Below, in pieces: positions 1 to 24,085 of a stretch of DNA of 64,000 bases (its first letter is position 1; each line of letters begins with the position of its first letter). Made by a program: the position numbers and the translations under genes. The stretch lies in NCBI RefSeq assembly GCF_002811925.1, contig NZ_NPDS01000001.1, forward strand, positions 426,001 through 490,000. Reading direction: 5' to 3'. The DNA is from Leptospira barantonii. Lineage in GTDB: Bacteria > Spirochaetota > Leptospiria > Leptospirales > Leptospiraceae. The notes beneath the pieces are model-generated. The model searched no databases. It was not told the origin of the DNA and saw only the letters and a list, made by a program, of their open reading frames with translations.

Positions 1-530
1 AAAAAACTTTTTTCTTATAACGGATTACACCCAAAACGGCGCTTAGGATCGGAGCGGGTAAAGGAAGCGCGTTGAACGCGAAGATCGCAAGAACACCGTA
101 TCGATTTAGAAAACCTTTCATACGATAGAATTTTTTCGGACTGATCAGTTTGATGCACGCGCGCGCGGCGATTCTTCCCAAGAAATAATTGATCGTAAAA
201 GAGATTAATAAACCTAGAATATGCAAAAAAACTAAATCACTTCCGTCGAGCTTCGAATAGGTCGCGCGAATGTATAAGAATTCGATGGGAAGATAAAAGA
301 AGAACAGGCCGCCGAACAATGTCGTGTAGAAAACGCCGATCAAACTCGGCTTTTTGATTTCTTTTCCGATGGAAAGCGCGAGCTTTTGAATTTCGCTTAA
401 GCCGGGAATTTCTAATTTAAGAATTCCGAATGTAGTCAGCGCCAGAAGAAGAACCGCGAGAAAAACGGAACCGAGAAAGATCAGACCGGAATAAAAATTT
501 CTCTTCTTGTGATATTGAAAGATTTCATTC

Positions 531-544
<14 letters not shown>
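1..544 (-). CDS. VTT/DedA-like integral membrane protein (C-terminus cut by window edge)
   Basis: Reading the minus strand from a GTG at 544 gives an open frame that runs off the left edge. It has a hydrophobic helix near the N-terminus, two more hydrophobic segments in the middle, and then a stretch reading NRYGVLAIFAFNALPLPAP followed by a Gly-Val-Ile-Arg-Tyr-Lys element. A proline-rich re-entrant turn followed by a glycine helix is the hallmark of VTT/SNARE-associated (DedA-type) membrane proteins, which flip or transport lipids and ions. The GTG overlaps the end of the TMEM220-like gene by 14 bases and has AGAGAGAA upstream, which suggests translational coupling. Family assignment is by motif only, and the last part of the protein is missing. 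Confidence 0.65.
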
Positions 545-3882
<3,338 letters not shown>

Positions 3883-3897
3883 GTTCTTTTGAAATTT

Positions 3898-6066
<2,169 letters not shown>

Positions 6067-6454
6067 GGATTCAAAAACCCGATTGGGTGTTGTCGGTGGA
6101 TTCTATTCCTGTTTAAACCTGCTTTACCGGGAGTCAATGATTCTAAGGGAGATTTCGATGACAGGTTTGTACTTCCCTTCTAATTTTTGGACGGCAAGAA
6201 GGTCGTGATTCGGTTATTTTTCGGAGGTTGTAAGAGTTCCCACATTTTTTGTCTGCTATGAGATCTCTCTGAGATAGAGAAATGTAATAGTTCCTACATT
6301 CCTTTGGGAACCGAAGAGTTTTCCTTAAGAACTGATTCCCGATTTTTAAAAAGAAAATCTTAGATGAAAACCGATATTATTCCCAAGAAAAACCCGAATT
6401 CTTCTTGGCAGAGACCTGTCTAAACCATTGAATACTGACTAAAGGAACAAAATC
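6067..6454. other. Intergenic region between ppk1 and the Rrf2 gene, with two dispersed motifs
   Basis: A gap of about 390 bases between divergent genes. I see no credible gene in it. It holds two copies of a short dispersed motif (AGTTCCCACA at 6235-6244 and AGTTCCTACA at 6289-6298) separated by 54 bases. It presumably also holds the promoters for both flanking genes. No hairpin with a T-run was recognised. Confidence 0.6.
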
Positions 6455-6898
6455 TTGGCCATTCCCAGTCGTTACGCCGTTGCAATTCACATTCTAACTT
6501 TTCTGGAAGACGGAAATGGGGGAGATACGACCTCCGACACGATCGCAGAATCGGTAGGAACCAATCCCGCAATCGTAAGAACTCTGATCGGAAAATTGAG
6601 AAAGGCCGGTTTGGTTTTTACAAGACAAGGCGTTCCCGGAGCTTCTTTGGCAAAACCCGCGACGGAGATCCGACTTTCCGATATCTACCGCGCGATCGAG
6701 GCTTCTGAATGCCTATTCAACGTTCACGATCACCCGAAACAGGATTGTTCCGTCGGAATGGGAATTGTCCCGACGCTCGAATGTATCTTTGCTCAGGCCC
6801 AAGCCGCGCTCGAAGCGAAGTTGGGAGAATTCTCCTTAGCCGACGTGATGCATCAGGTCCGTGGAGAATGCCAAAAAAAAATGTCCCTCTCTCACTGA
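6455..6898 (+). CDS. Rrf2-family transcriptional regulator, YwnA-like
   Basis: A 147-residue Rrf2 protein. The winged helix-turn-helix spans about residues 5-60, with SRYAVAIHILTFL at the start and TNPAIVRTLIGKLRKAGLV as the recognition region. The linker contains Cys86, Cys98 and Cys110, plus Cys139. The spacing CX11CX11C does not match the compact IscR/NsrR cluster ligands. The HPKQDCSVG element instead resembles YwnA-type members, so a thiol or redox sensor without a cluster is possible. The start is TTG at 6455 with AAAGGAAC just upstream and stops closing the frame above. It precedes a nitroreductase gene by about 110 bases on the same strand and may control it. Confidence 0.88.
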   Translation: MAIPSRYAVAIHILTFLEDGNGGDTTSDTIAESVGTNPAIVRTLIGKLRKAGLVFTRQGVPGASLAKPATEIRLSDIYRAIEASECLFNVHDHPKQDCSVGMGIVPTLECIFAQAQAALEAKLGEFSLADVMHQVRGECQKKMSLSH

Positions 6899-6950
6899 TT
6901 TTTTGTTTTTTTACTTTTCATTTTTTCCGTCTATCTTGTTAGGATATTTG

Positions 6951-6960
6951 TAACAGGTTA
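6951..6960. promoter_or_regulatory. Candidate operator upstream of the nitroreductase gene
   Basis: TAACAGGTTA is a short inverted repeat (TAAC-AG-GTTA) in the 109-base gap between the Rrf2 gene and the nitroreductase, about 55 bases before the start codon. Its position fits a site for the neighbouring Rrf2 regulator. The repeat is short and could be chance. Confidence 0.25.
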
Positions 6961-7013
6961 ACATCTCAAACCACTCAAACAAAAAACGAGATACGACTGA
7001 TAGGAGAATGATC

Positions 7014-7661
7014 ATGGATTTGCTGGAAAAAATGAACTGGCGCTATGCGACCAAAAGAATGACGGGGGAGAAGTTACCTCCGGAAAAAGTGGAAAGAATC
7101 GTGGAATCGATTCGCCTTACCGCCTCGGGTTTCGGACTGCAACCTTACAACGTTCTTGTTATCGAAGACGAGGAACTCAAACGTAGAATTCTTCCAGTCG
7201 CCAACAATCAACCTCAGATCGTAGAATCCTCTCATCTTTTGATTTTTGCGGCTTGGGACGGAATCACCGAGAATAAAATCGAAAATCATATTCAATTAGT
7301 TGCAAATACGAGAAACATTCCCCCGGAATCCCTTCAAGGTTTTAAAAATTCGATGCTCGGTTGGCTGAAGTCTCATACCCACGAATCCAGTTTTAACTGG
7401 GCCGCAAGACAAACCTACATAGCTCTTGGAACGGGAATCGTAGCCGCCGCAGTCGAAGATGTGGACGCGACTCCGATGGAAGGGTTTAACGCGGCGGGCT
7501 TGGACGAACTACTCGGTCTTAAGGAAAAAGGATTGAGATCCACTTCCATTCTCGCGCTCGGTTATAGGGACGCGGACAAGGATCATTTGGTGAACGCGCC
7601 CAAGGTGCGTAAGTCGAAAGAGGATTTTGCGATCCGCTATTCTTCCTTGGCAACAGTTTAA
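7014..7661 (+). CDS. Nitroreductase-family NAD(P)H-dependent oxidoreductase
   Basis: A 215-residue FMN-dependent nitroreductase-like enzyme. The N-terminal MNWRYATKRMTGEKLP is the typical RYATK FMN phosphate-binding segment. The middle has SFNWAARQTYIALGTGIVAAAVEDVDATPMEGF, and the C-terminus has LALGYRDADKD. Such enzymes reduce nitro compounds, quinones or aldehydes; the physiological substrate is unknown. I prefer the ATG at 7014 to the one at 7008. The TAGGAG ribosome site at 7001-7006 abuts 7008 but sits seven bases before 7014. It follows the Rrf2 regulator on the same strand, a pairing often seen with redox-stress genes. Confidence 0.92.
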   Translation: MDLLEKMNWRYATKRMTGEKLPPEKVERIVESIRLTASGFGLQPYNVLVIEDEELKRRILPVANNQPQIVESSHLLIFAAWDGITENKIENHIQLVANTRNIPPESLQGFKNSMLGWLKSHTHESSFNWAARQTYIALGTGIVAAAVEDVDATPMEGFNAAGLDELLGLKEKGLRSTSILALGYRDADKDHLVNAPKVRKSKEDFAIRYSSLATV

Positions 7662-7684
7662 GAATCTTTAATATTCTAACGTTT

Positions 7685-8881
7685 CTAACGTTCCACGATC
7701 CAAGTCTTGATGATTTCTATATCGTTGATGACTTGGATTTTATATTTACCCGGTTGTTGCGGGAAAAGACTCCAATCAAAATAAGAAACGGACGACTTCC
7801 ATTCGGGTTGAAGATTCCAATCGATTCTTTTGCAGACCGAATCCGGATTGCAGACTTCCACTTTGAGTTCGTACTTGCCCGGTTTTCTCACTTCCAACGC
7901 GAGAATCGGTCTTTTCTGAGGATTGAACTTGTCCTCGCATTCGAAAAGTTTTTTCTGAACGAACTCTGAACAAATTCTTAAATCCTCTTCGAAGAATATC
8001 TTTCCTGCGGGTAAAAGAATCGAAGGATACCAATATACGACTCCTTCTTTGAGTTCGTCTAACACGCCTTCGTCGGTTTCGAACGCGGTCGGAAAAGAAT
8101 CCAAGGTTTGAAAGTCGCTCGTAGGTTTGAAAACGTGAAAGTGCAAATGAGGTGCGCTACTAAATCCGGTGTTGCCGGACAATCCGATTCTTTCTCCGGT
8201 TCTCACGGTTTGTCCGACTTGAACCAAAACGCCCTTGTGTTTTAAGTGTGCGTATTCCGCTATGCTTCCGTCCTTATGAAGAATCTGGATGAAGTTGGCC
8301 TTGTCCCTAAAAAAAGGTGTGGTTCCGCCGGAATGATATTTGTCCTGCGTCGCGATCACAAGACCTTCTCGTGCGGCTAAAACGGGACTTCCTTCGTTGA
8401 GAGTAAAATCCAACGCGTACGGAAACTGTCCGGTATGAGTGAACTTTCCGTTATAACCTTGTCCGATCCGGGAAGCCGATTCGAACGGTAAACGATAGAT
8501 GACGTTTTTGTTTTTAGGCGCGTTAAAATCTCCGGCTCTCACATAGATGCTAGAACTATACGAGCCGTTTTTATCGGGGCTGATCGGGGTTAGGGTAAAA
8601 ACTTTTTGAGGTTCCGAACTTCCCTTGGAAACATAAGGAAAAGGTAATGTTACGTCGGATCGATAATTTTCAAGATCGGAAAAATTAAAATAAAGCGAAA
8701 ATGGATATTCTCCCGAAGGACTTCTATTCTGAACGTAGAATTCTATCTTATTGTTGTCGTTTCTGGTAAGAACGCAGATCCATTCTTTCGGTTTGCATTC
8801 TCCCTTTAGATCGTTCGGCTGTGCGGACAAACCGAGGGAAAAGAATACTATAAAAATTAAAGCGACAATCTGATTTCGCAT
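7685..8881 (-). CDS. Exported M23-family metallopeptidase
   Basis: A 398-residue exported protein with a signal peptide ([20 protein letters not shown]). An N-terminal beta-rich region of about 130 residues is followed by an M23/LytM peptidase domain at about 140-265 and a C-terminal domain of about 120 residues. In the peptidase domain a His and Asp precede the sheet ([13 protein letters not shown]) and the [10 protein letters not shown] element supplies the HxH zinc ligands. These enzymes cut peptidoglycan cross-links in the periplasm. The first ligand motif is spaced differently from the usual HxxxD, so activity is likely but not certain. It stands alone, convergent with the nitroreductase. 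Confidence 0.88.
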   Translation of the reverse strand: MRNQIVALIFIVFFSLGLSAQPNDLKGECKPKEWICVLTRNDNNKIEFYVQNRSPSGEYPFSLYFNFSDLENYRSDVTLPFPYVSKGSSEPQKVFTLTPISPDKNGSYSSSIYVRAGDFNAPKNKNVIYRLPFESASRIGQGYNGKFTHTGQFPYALDFTLNEGSPVLAAREGLVIATQDKYHSGGTTPFFRDKANFIQILHKDGSIAEYAHLKHKGVLVQVGQTVRTGERIGLSGNTGFSSAPHLHFHVFKPTSDFQTLDSFPTAFETDEGVLDELKEGVVYWYPSILLPAGKIFFEEDLRICSEFVQKKLFECEDKFNPQKRPILALEVRKPGKYELKVEVCNPDSVCKRIDWNLQPEWKSSVSYFDWSLFPQQPGKYKIQVINDIEIIKTWIVER

Positions 8882-9010
8882 ATCAATTTCATCATTTCGG
8901 GAATCCGATAAATCCGTAAATCATGATTTTATAGTTCGATACTCGCGTTGCGGATCGGATTTTCCGCAACGCAGAATTCGGAACATATTAGAAAAACGGA
9001 ACATTCTCCC

Positions 9011-9733
9011 TTAAACTTTCAGAAACCCCAAAAGCAATCCCGCACAAGCGGCTCCGCTCAAAGGAGCTACCACGGGAAGCCACGCGTATTTCCAATTGGA
9101 AGAACCTTTGCCCGCGATCGGCAGAATAAAATGCGCGAATCTCGGACCTAAATCCCTCGCCGGATTGATCGCGTAACCGGTAGTTCCACCCATGGAAAGA
9201 CCGATGCTCCAGACTAGAATTCCCACCAAGAACGTACCGAAATGCGCGCTTAAACCCTGCATAAGCGGGGAGAAAATCGAAACGATTCCCAAGATAAGAA
9301 GAAACGTTCCTAAGAATTCGCTGAAGAAGTTGGATACGATATGCGAAATCGCGGGTTCGGTGGAAAACACGGCGAGAATTTTTCCCTTGTCCTTCGTTTC
9401 CTTCCAATGCGGAAGATAATGCAAATAATTGAATACGGCTCCTAAAAACGCGCCGCCGATTTGAGCGGGAACGTAGGATATCAGCTTGGAATAATCTCCC
9501 GACTTAATTGCAAATGCAAGCGTTACCGCGGGGTTTAAATGCGCGTCCGAACTTCCGAAAGCGTTCGAAACAAAAACTCCGATCATCACCGCAAAGGCCC
9601 AACCGGCTGTGATTACGATCCAACCCCCGTCCTTGGATTTGCTTCTTTCCAACAAAACCCCGGCGACGACGCCGTTCCCCAAAAGAATCAATACAAAGGT
9701 CCCCAAAAATTCTCCCAAAACAGGCGATAACAT
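9011..9733 (-). CDS. glpF: Aquaglyceroporin, glycerol facilitator type
   Basis: A 240-residue MIP-family channel with six membrane helices and two half-helices. The first NPA box is in DAHLNPAVTLAF. The second, INPARDLGPR, carries the Asp that follows the second NPA-Arg and marks glycerol facilitators rather than water-only aquaporins. It would let glycerol and other small polyols cross the inner membrane by diffusion. The start ATG at 9733 has AGGGGGAAA upstream. It is divergent from fliD with a 135-base gap that must hold both promoters. No glpK or glpD is next to it. Confidence 0.93.
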   Translation of the reverse strand: MLSPVLGEFLGTFVLILLGNGVVAGVLLERSKSKDGGWIVITAGWAFAVMIGVFVSNAFGSSDAHLNPAVTLAFAIKSGDYSKLISYVPAQIGGAFLGAVFNYLHYLPHWKETKDKGKILAVFSTEPAISHIVSNFFSEFLGTFLLILGIVSIFSPLMQGLSAHFGTFLVGILVWSIGLSMGGTTGYAINPARDLGPRFAHFILPIAGKGSSNWKYAWLPVVAPLSGAACAGLLLGFLKV

Positions 9734-9803
9734 TCATTTCCCCCTACGAAAATCGGAACTAAAATCCACGGATATTGATGATCGGCAATCGGTTTTTCCG
9801 GCA

Positions 9804-9850
<47 letters not shown>

Positions 9851-9868
9851 AGAATGTAGGAGGACAAT

Positions 9869-11788
<1,920 letters not shown>

Positions 11789-11802
11789 AACAGGAGAGAG
11801 AA

Positions 11803-12759
<957 letters not shown>

Positions 12760-12760
12760 A

Positions 12761-12770
12761 TTAGAATATT

Positions 12771-12774
<4 letters not shown>
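12761..12774. repeat. Perfect 14-bp palindrome at a convergent gene junction
   Basis: TTAGAATATTCTAA sits between the stop of the fliD-partner gene and the convergent SpoIIE phosphatase gene, and includes that gene's TAG stop. The same core is embedded in a longer palindrome at 18175-18194. It may be a weak bidirectional terminator or a protein site. Its AT-rich stem is poor for a terminator. Confidence 0.55.
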
Positions 12775-14567
<1,793 letters not shown>

Positions 14568-14569
14568 CG

Positions 14570-16309
<1,740 letters not shown>

Positions 16310-16478
16310 ACAACAAGAACGAATTCGAGAATCGGGCCCGGCCCCAGTATTCGTTTTGACGATGAATTTGAAACTATAAAATATTTATTTCTTAAATTCT
16401 TTCGGAAAGATTCGAAGCGCCAACAAAGAATTCATGAAATTCTAATGAAGACTGGATCGTCGCCTCGAATTCTATTTT

Positions 16479-17903
16479 TTAGTCGAAGCGGCGGGTCGCT
16501 CCGATGTTCACCGCGAGAATCGTGGATTCCGCTCCGTAAGAATAGCCCGCATTGTTAAACGAAGTCGGACCGGTTTTGATCGAGTGCGAAAGATCCCAAT
16601 CCGTTCCCTTGGCTCCGGTAACGTGATTTTTCGGACCGTTGTAGCTGACTCCAAGATCCAAACTCCATTTGTCGAAAAGATAACTGAATCCTCCCGCAAA
16701 AACGTGATAGACCGAGAAAAATCCTCCCGTGGTTCCGCCGAGTCCGTTGCTTTTGATCGCAAGAGAATTATAGGAATAACCGAGTCTGTAAACCCAGGAA
16801 TCGGAAAGTTTGTGTTCGAATCCCACAAGAACGCCGCCTTGATTTCTAAAGTTGAGATGCGCGTCCGCGTCCGCCAAGTTTCCGAAAGGAGTGGGAAGCC
16901 AAGGATCTTCCAGTTTTTGATTCGCTTTTTTGAGATAAGAACCGTAGTTCGTGTAGATCAGATCCACGGCGATTTTTATATTCTCGGGTCCATAAGAAAA
17001 ACCTAATGAATGTTTTTCGGGAAGATCGAACTCGTAGGAAACTCCGGTTCTTCTATAATAATAAGGATTGTTTAAGCCGACTTGGTAATGTCCGTTTAAT
17101 GGAACGGAAGAATGCGCCTGATAGGAATAGGCGATTCTAAATCTTTCGGTGAACGCGTAGTTCGCGCCCAAAACTCCGCCGATCGAAAACGCCTTCTTGC
17201 TACTTTCGTAATAATAACCTTGTCCGGGAACTTCCACGGTTCCGGTTATATCGTAGTATTTTTGATTGAGCTTTTGTGTCCCGTAAACCGCTTCCAAACT
17301 CGCTCCTAAGGAAAGATTTCCCAAACGAACGGAAAGACCGTTTACGAGTTTGACAACGGCGAATTGATTGCTGTTAGTTTCCTTGATTTGTTTGGAATCT
17401 CCGATCGGTCCGGGAATGTTGACTCCGGCCCAATCGTTTAAGGATTGTCCGGTCGGAGTGTTTCTTGTGATCTTATCCACGCCTCCGATCGCTCCGCCCG
17501 GAATATACAACGCGACTCCGTAATCCACGTTATCCGTAACCGGAAGTTTCAAAGCGATGTAGGGGGCGGGCGCGTTGACTTGACTTTTTTTATCGTTCGT
17601 ATACGCGTAGTTCGGATTGGAATCGAGGAACTGATCCTGATAACGATTGTAGATCGTTGAATTGCCGAGACCGAATTCCAATTTTTTTCCTTTTGTCAAA
17701 GAAAGATTCGCGGGATTCAACGCGACGTCCACCGGAGAACCGCCTAACGCAGTGTTGGTTCCGGCCAAGGCTTCGTATCTTGCGTTGATTGCGTTTCGAG
17801 TCAAGCCGTCCACCGCCCAAAGCGTAGAATCGAAAAACGAAGCAAGAACGACGAGAATGCCCGGATACAAAAGCCGGGTTTTAGTTCCTAAGTTTGAAAT
17901 CAT
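16479..17903 (-). CDS. FadL/OmpP1/TodX-family outer-membrane transporter
   Basis: A 474-residue outer-membrane beta-barrel. A signal peptide is followed by the FadL landmarks ARYEALAGTNTALGGSPVDVALNPANL near the mature N-terminus, alternating amphipathic strands, and a C-terminal aromatic patch ending NIGATRRFD. Family members move long-chain fatty acids or aromatic hydrophobes across the outer membrane. I place the start at the ATG at 17903, not ten codons upstream, because CAGGAG lies seven bases before it and the signal peptide then begins with MISNLGTKTRLL. The gene is monocistronic, with ribF downstream of a palindrome on its 5' side. The substrate cannot be assigned from the sequence. 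Confidence 0.88.
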   Translation of the reverse strand: MISNLGTKTRLLYPGILVVLASFFDSTLWAVDGLTRNAINARYEALAGTNTALGGSPVDVALNPANLSLTKGKKLEFGLGNSTIYNRYQDQFLDSNPNYAYTNDKKSQVNAPAPYIALKLPVTDNVDYGVALYIPGGAIGGVDKITRNTPTGQSLNDWAGVNIPGPIGDSKQIKETNSNQFAVVKLVNGLSVRLGNLSLGASLEAVYGTQKLNQKYYDITGTVEVPGQGYYYESSKKAFSIGGVLGANYAFTERFRIAYSYQAHSSVPLNGHYQVGLNNPYYYRRTGVSYEFDLPEKHSLGFSYGPENIKIAVDLIYTNYGSYLKKANQKLEDPWLPTPFGNLADADAHLNFRNQGGVLVGFEHKLSDSWVYRLGYSYNSLAIKSNGLGGTTGGFFSVYHVFAGGFSYLFDKWSLDLGVSYNGPKNHVTGAKGTDWDLSHSIKTGPTSFNNAGYSYGAESTILAVNIGATRRFD

Positions 17904-18174
17904 TTCGGTCTCCTGAGAAAAATCTTCTTTCAAGATGAATCTAGGCTCGAAGCGTTCAATCAGGATAACGGATATGGTATCCGCTATATCCTACAAAAAA
18001 TAGAAAAACGGAAAAGTATGTTTTGCAATTTGTTAAGAATCTTGGAATTCAATTTCTATCATTGCGACGGAGCGTGAAGGAAGAATCAAAAACCTTTCAG
18101 TAGTCCGCGCGTGTTCGAAAAGATTTCGTCAAAACGAAATGATATTGTGAACCGCGTTTCCCTAAAGAATCTAA

Positions 18175-18194
18175 ATTTTAGAATATTCTAAAAT
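18175..18194. repeat. Perfect 20-bp AT-rich palindrome between ribF and the fadL-like gene
   Basis: ATTTTAGAATATTCTAAAAT reads identically on both strands. It lies about 15 bases past the stop of ribF and about 270 bases upstream of the FadL-like start, both on the minus strand. The TAGAATATTCTA core also occurs at 12762-12773, and a one-mismatch copy lies inside folC near 40490. It is either an operator or part of a transcription end. There is no G/C stem to make a strong terminator. Confidence 0.6.
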
Positions 18195-18209
18195 CAGAAT
18201 GTTTAATTC

Positions 18210-19151
<942 letters not shown>

Positions 19152-19183
19152 ATTCTTCCCGGTCCTGTCGATACTAAAAGTAG

Positions 19184-19789
<606 letters not shown>

Positions 19790-19815
19790 TACGCGTTCGT
19801 TGTTTGCTACGGGTT

Positions 19816-20148
19816 TTACGGAAAGTTCGAACTGAATTCTGCGGGGCTGATGGTCTTGAAATAGGAAGTAAGACCGGCGACTTTGAAAACCTTTTCGATT
19901 GCTGGTTTCATGTTCGCGATAAAAAAGGAACCGTTCAAGTCTTGCACATAGTTCAACTGCTTGATGAGCATTCCGATTCCGGAAGAATCGATGTAGTTAA
20001 GCTTTTCAAGATTTACGACTACGTTTTTATTATCTTTATTGATATTAGTTTCGAAGAATGTTTTGAGGTCGATTGAGGTATAGATATCGAGACTGCCCGA
20101 AAGACTTACGATGTTGGTTTCTCCAGACTTTCTATGAATGATTTCCAT
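19816..20148 (-). CDS. STAS-domain anti-anti-sigma factor (SpoIIAA/RsbV-like)
   Basis: A 110-residue single STAS domain. The phosphoacceptor region reads LEKLNYIDSSGIGMLIK, with the Ser that is phosphorylated by RsbW/SpoIIAB-type kinases and dephosphorylated by SpoIIE-type phosphatases. Unphosphorylated forms bind the kinase and release its sigma factor. The start ATG at 20148 follows AAGGAA. No kinase is adjacent, but two HATPase proteins (43598-44290 and 47377-48045) and two SpoIIE phosphatases (12771-16309) lie in this window and are plausible partners. It is divergent from the exported coiled-coil protein. Confidence 0.92.
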   Translation of the reverse strand: MEIIHRKSGETNIVSLSGSLDIYTSIDLKTFFETNINKDNKNVVVNLEKLNYIDSSGIGMLIKQLNYVQDLNGSFFIANMKPAIEKVFKVAGLTSYFKTISPAEFSSNFP

Positions 20149-20156
20149 ACCGTTCC

Positions 20157-20214
<58 letters not shown>

Positions 20215-20270
20215 AGGGAAAATCCCGGAACCACCGAAACTATTAAAGGACGGGTCTGGAAAATTATACA

Positions 20271-20972
20271 ATGAAAGCCAAATTATTTTATTTCCTGATA
20301 ATGATATCCGCCTTAGCCGGTATTTCGAGCCAAGAGTTTGAACCGGATGGTAAAGTGAAAATCCTACCTTATGAACAGGGACAAATAAAAGACCTGGAAA
20401 TTTTGGGAAAGGATATCGCGGAGTTTCACAAGCGAATCGAAAGTCGCCTCGCATTTTTAAACCGAAGAAAACAGATCCAAGACAATCTTTACAGTCAGTT
20501 TATTCCCGCGTACGAGGATCAAATTCCTCAAAGTAGAAATCGGTACATGCTCGATTTGAGATTCGTTTTGAAAGTTTCCGGCGCGAAGGAACAAAGCACG
20601 GCTTTGAAATTGGAATCGATCGTTTTCTGGAGCAGGAAATCATTAATTTCCAAAATGCGTCCTCAGTATGAAGAAATCAGCATTCTTAGAAACGATAAAC
20701 CTACTTCCGAAACTCCGGATTCCATCGAATTGGTGGTGAGAAAAAAAACGGATTCCGGTACGAAAGAAGTCGTTTATAATGTGGCAACGATCCGTGAACC
20801 CGCACAAAGGGTGAAACTTGTCCGAATTTATAGAACCAACCTCCTGGAAATCATCCGTCGAATCGATAAGTATGTGGAAGGAAATATCAAAACCACCGCA
20901 GAAGACGTGGAAACCACTCTTAGCGAGGTGGAAAACGGCGGACCTTATCAGGAGAACCTTCCGAAGGAGTAG
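20271..20972 (+). CDS. Exported helical protein of unknown function
   Basis: A 233-residue protein with a signal peptide (MKAKLFYFLIMISALAGISSQ). The body is charged and mostly helical, with ILGKDIAEFHKRIESRLAFLNRRKQIQDN near the start and an amphipathic helix YRTNLLEIIRRIDKYVEGNIKTT near the end, the two flanking a beta-rich middle. I do not recognise a family. It starts a plus-strand run with a J-domain protein nine bases downstream and manA, suggesting co-transcription. A periplasmic location is inferred from the signal peptide alone. Confidence 0.8.
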   Translation: MKAKLFYFLIMISALAGISSQEFEPDGKVKILPYEQGQIKDLEILGKDIAEFHKRIESRLAFLNRRKQIQDNLYSQFIPAYEDQIPQSRNRYMLDLRFVLKVSGAKEQSTALKLESIVFWSRKSLISKMRPQYEEISILRNDKPTSETPDSIELVVRKKTDSGTKEVVYNVATIREPAQRVKLVRIYRTNLLEIIRRIDKYVEGNIKTTAEDVETTLSEVENGGPYQENLPKE

Positions 20973-20981
20973 AATTCTTGT

Positions 20982-22705
<1,724 letters not shown>

Positions 22706-22714
22706 AATTTTCGA

Positions 22715-23017
22715 ATGGAACCCGAAGAAGAACCGATCGTCTGGATCAGCGAGGAAGAGCTCGCAAAACAAAGAAGGATCGCAAAGGATCTCAAAAAAAC
22801 TCCGTGGTGGAAAAAGAAAAAGGGTGCGGGCATCTGCCACTACTGCGGTAAAAAATTCTTACCCGAAGAATTGACGATGGATCATCTCATTCCTCTCGCA
22901 AAGGGAGGAAAGTCCATCAAGGCCAACCTAGTTCCAGCATGCAAAGAATGTAATTTTGCAAAAAAGAATAAACTTCCGTTCGAGTTCGATTCGGAAACGG
23001 AAGGAAGCGGATCGTGA
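22715..23017 (+). CDS. HNH endonuclease-domain protein
   Basis: A 100-residue protein made almost entirely of an HNH module. It has a zinc-binding pair CHYCGKK near residue 47, the catalytic DHLIPLAKGG with the HNH His, the Asn in IKANLVPAC, and a second zinc pair ACKECN. Such small HNH proteins are nucleases of uncertain role and are often housekeeping in spirochaetes and Bacteroidetes. It lies nine bases after manA and overlaps the DUF1292-like gene by four bases (GTGA), so it is part of the operon rather than a mobile element. Confidence 0.9.
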   Translation: MEPEEEPIVWISEEELAKQRRIAKDLKKTPWWKKKKGAGICHYCGKKFLPEELTMDHLIPLAKGGKSIKANLVPACKECNFAKKNKLPFEFDSETEGSGS

Positions 23018-23346
23018 ACGATCTTTCTCAAGACGAAGAATCCAGGGAACACGAAGAACAAAGCCAAGAAACGGTTCAGCTCTTGGACGAGGACGGAAAT
23101 CCGCATTCCTTTATCGTCTCCGAAGCATTGGAGATCGACGAAAATCAATATCTCCTTTTGTCTCCGGTTTTGGAAGAGGATTTGAATTTGATCAACTTGG
23201 ACGTGAGCTCCCTGCGAGGCGAAGACAATGCGGGTTATTTTGCGGTTCGTCTCGAATCCGAATACGGAGAAGATCGTCTGATCGAAGTGCGCGATAAAAG
23301 AGAACTCGAAGACATTCTCGCGGAACTGAACGTGGACATCGTTTAA
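23014..23346 (+). CDS. DUF1292-like acidic protein
   Basis: A 110-residue very acidic protein. The pattern TVQLLDEDGNPHSFIV followed by a conserved YLLLSPV strand matches DUF1292 (YrzB-type) proteins, whose function is unknown. The first 25 residues are Glu/Gln-rich and probably disordered. The start is GTG at 23014, overlapping the HNH gene stop, so translation is coupled. It is the last gene of the plus-strand group before a convergent membrane-protein gene. Confidence 0.75.
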   Translation: MNDLSQDEESREHEEQSQETVQLLDEDGNPHSFIVSEALEIDENQYLLLSPVLEEDLNLINLDVSSLRGEDNAGYFAVRLESEYGEDRLIEVRDKRELEDILAELNVDIV

Positions 23347-23397
23347 TCCCGACTTCTGTTATAAATAGAATTGCAGTGCTTTTGAATTGATTTCGTT

Positions 23398-23886
23398 TTA
23401 ATTTTTTCTCTTTGCGAGATAATAGAAAAGAGAATTGAACAAGATCATTCCGACAATCGTGGGAAGATAAATCGTTCCCGTTGAATTTTCCGCGTCGTTG
23501 ACCGCGCTCCAGATTACTTTCGAAATCACCATCAAATTGGCAACGATCGCGCCGTATAAAAGGGAACGTTTCCAAAATGCGACGCCGAGAAGAATAAAAC
23601 CGAGAGGCACCAACGAACCCATCAGAATTTTTCCGATCGTCCATTCGGATGTCAGATATTCCTTTTCCATTTCCAAAAAGTGAATCGCTTCCTCGCTCGG
23701 GGGATTCGGAGCGGGAAACCAAAACATACTCGTCGCTAAAGCGACTAACGTGAGTAGAATTCCGTTGCCGCTTTGTTTATATGCAAAAAAACAAAACGGG
23801 ATCAACATGATCGGCCGGATATACCAGCTGAGTGGATTGTGATGACGGGCCCAGGCCCAGGATAAGAAATCGTTTAAGAGTTCCAT
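23398..23886 (-). CDS. Integral membrane protein of unknown function
   Basis: A 162-residue protein with about four hydrophobic helices (including IRPIMLIPFCFFAYKQ, ILLTLVALATSMFWF, ILMGSLVPLGFILLGVAF and LPTIVGMILFNSLFYYLA). The N-terminus LLNDFLSWAWARHHNPLSWYIRP is aromatic-rich. I do not recognise a family. The ATG start at 23886 is clear. It stands alone and convergent with the DUF1292-like gene. The 30-bp repeat that flanks the ModE cassette lies about 110 bases upstream of it. Confidence 0.75.
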   Translation of the reverse strand: MELLNDFLSWAWARHHNPLSWYIRPIMLIPFCFFAYKQSGNGILLTLVALATSMFWFPAPNPPSEEAIHFLEMEKEYLTSEWTIGKILMGSLVPLGFILLGVAFWKRSLLYGAIVANLMVISKVIWSAVNDAENSTGTIYLPTIVGMILFNSLFYYLAKRKN

Positions 23887-23999
23887 AATGAACGAGAAAC
23901 AGATTATACGAATTCTACAAAGGAAAGAAAGAACAAATTGAATCGTTTCAACGATCGACGGGTTTCGAAAAATCCCTTTTTCACAGGAGGCGATTTCGT

Positions 24000-24029
24000 T
24001 TTAAGAATCGGTATCCCCTCTGGATAAGG
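24000..24029. repeat. Left copy of 30-bp imperfect direct repeat flanking the ModE cassette
   Basis: This 30-base stretch matches 29464-29493 at 28 of 30 positions (shared core AATCGGTATCCCCTCTGGA). On the minus strand it encodes the same terminal residues as the ethanolamine-type permease gene: this copy reads LSRGDTDS-stop and the gene itself reads LSRGDTDF-stop. It therefore looks like a duplicated 3' end of that gene left on the far side of the cassette. The adjacent 24030-24060 is GC-rich and unlike the permease. Confidence 0.8.
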
Positions 24030-24085
24030 CGCGGGGCGTCGACCGGGTTGTGCTCAAGTCGTAACGGAATTTACGTTTCCTTTTC

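Noticed and set aside
18175..18194. Reading the AT palindrome as a PerR/Fur-type box
   Set aside because: The two halves abut without the one-base centre of 7-1-7 boxes, and it sits at a gene end rather than at a promoter core.
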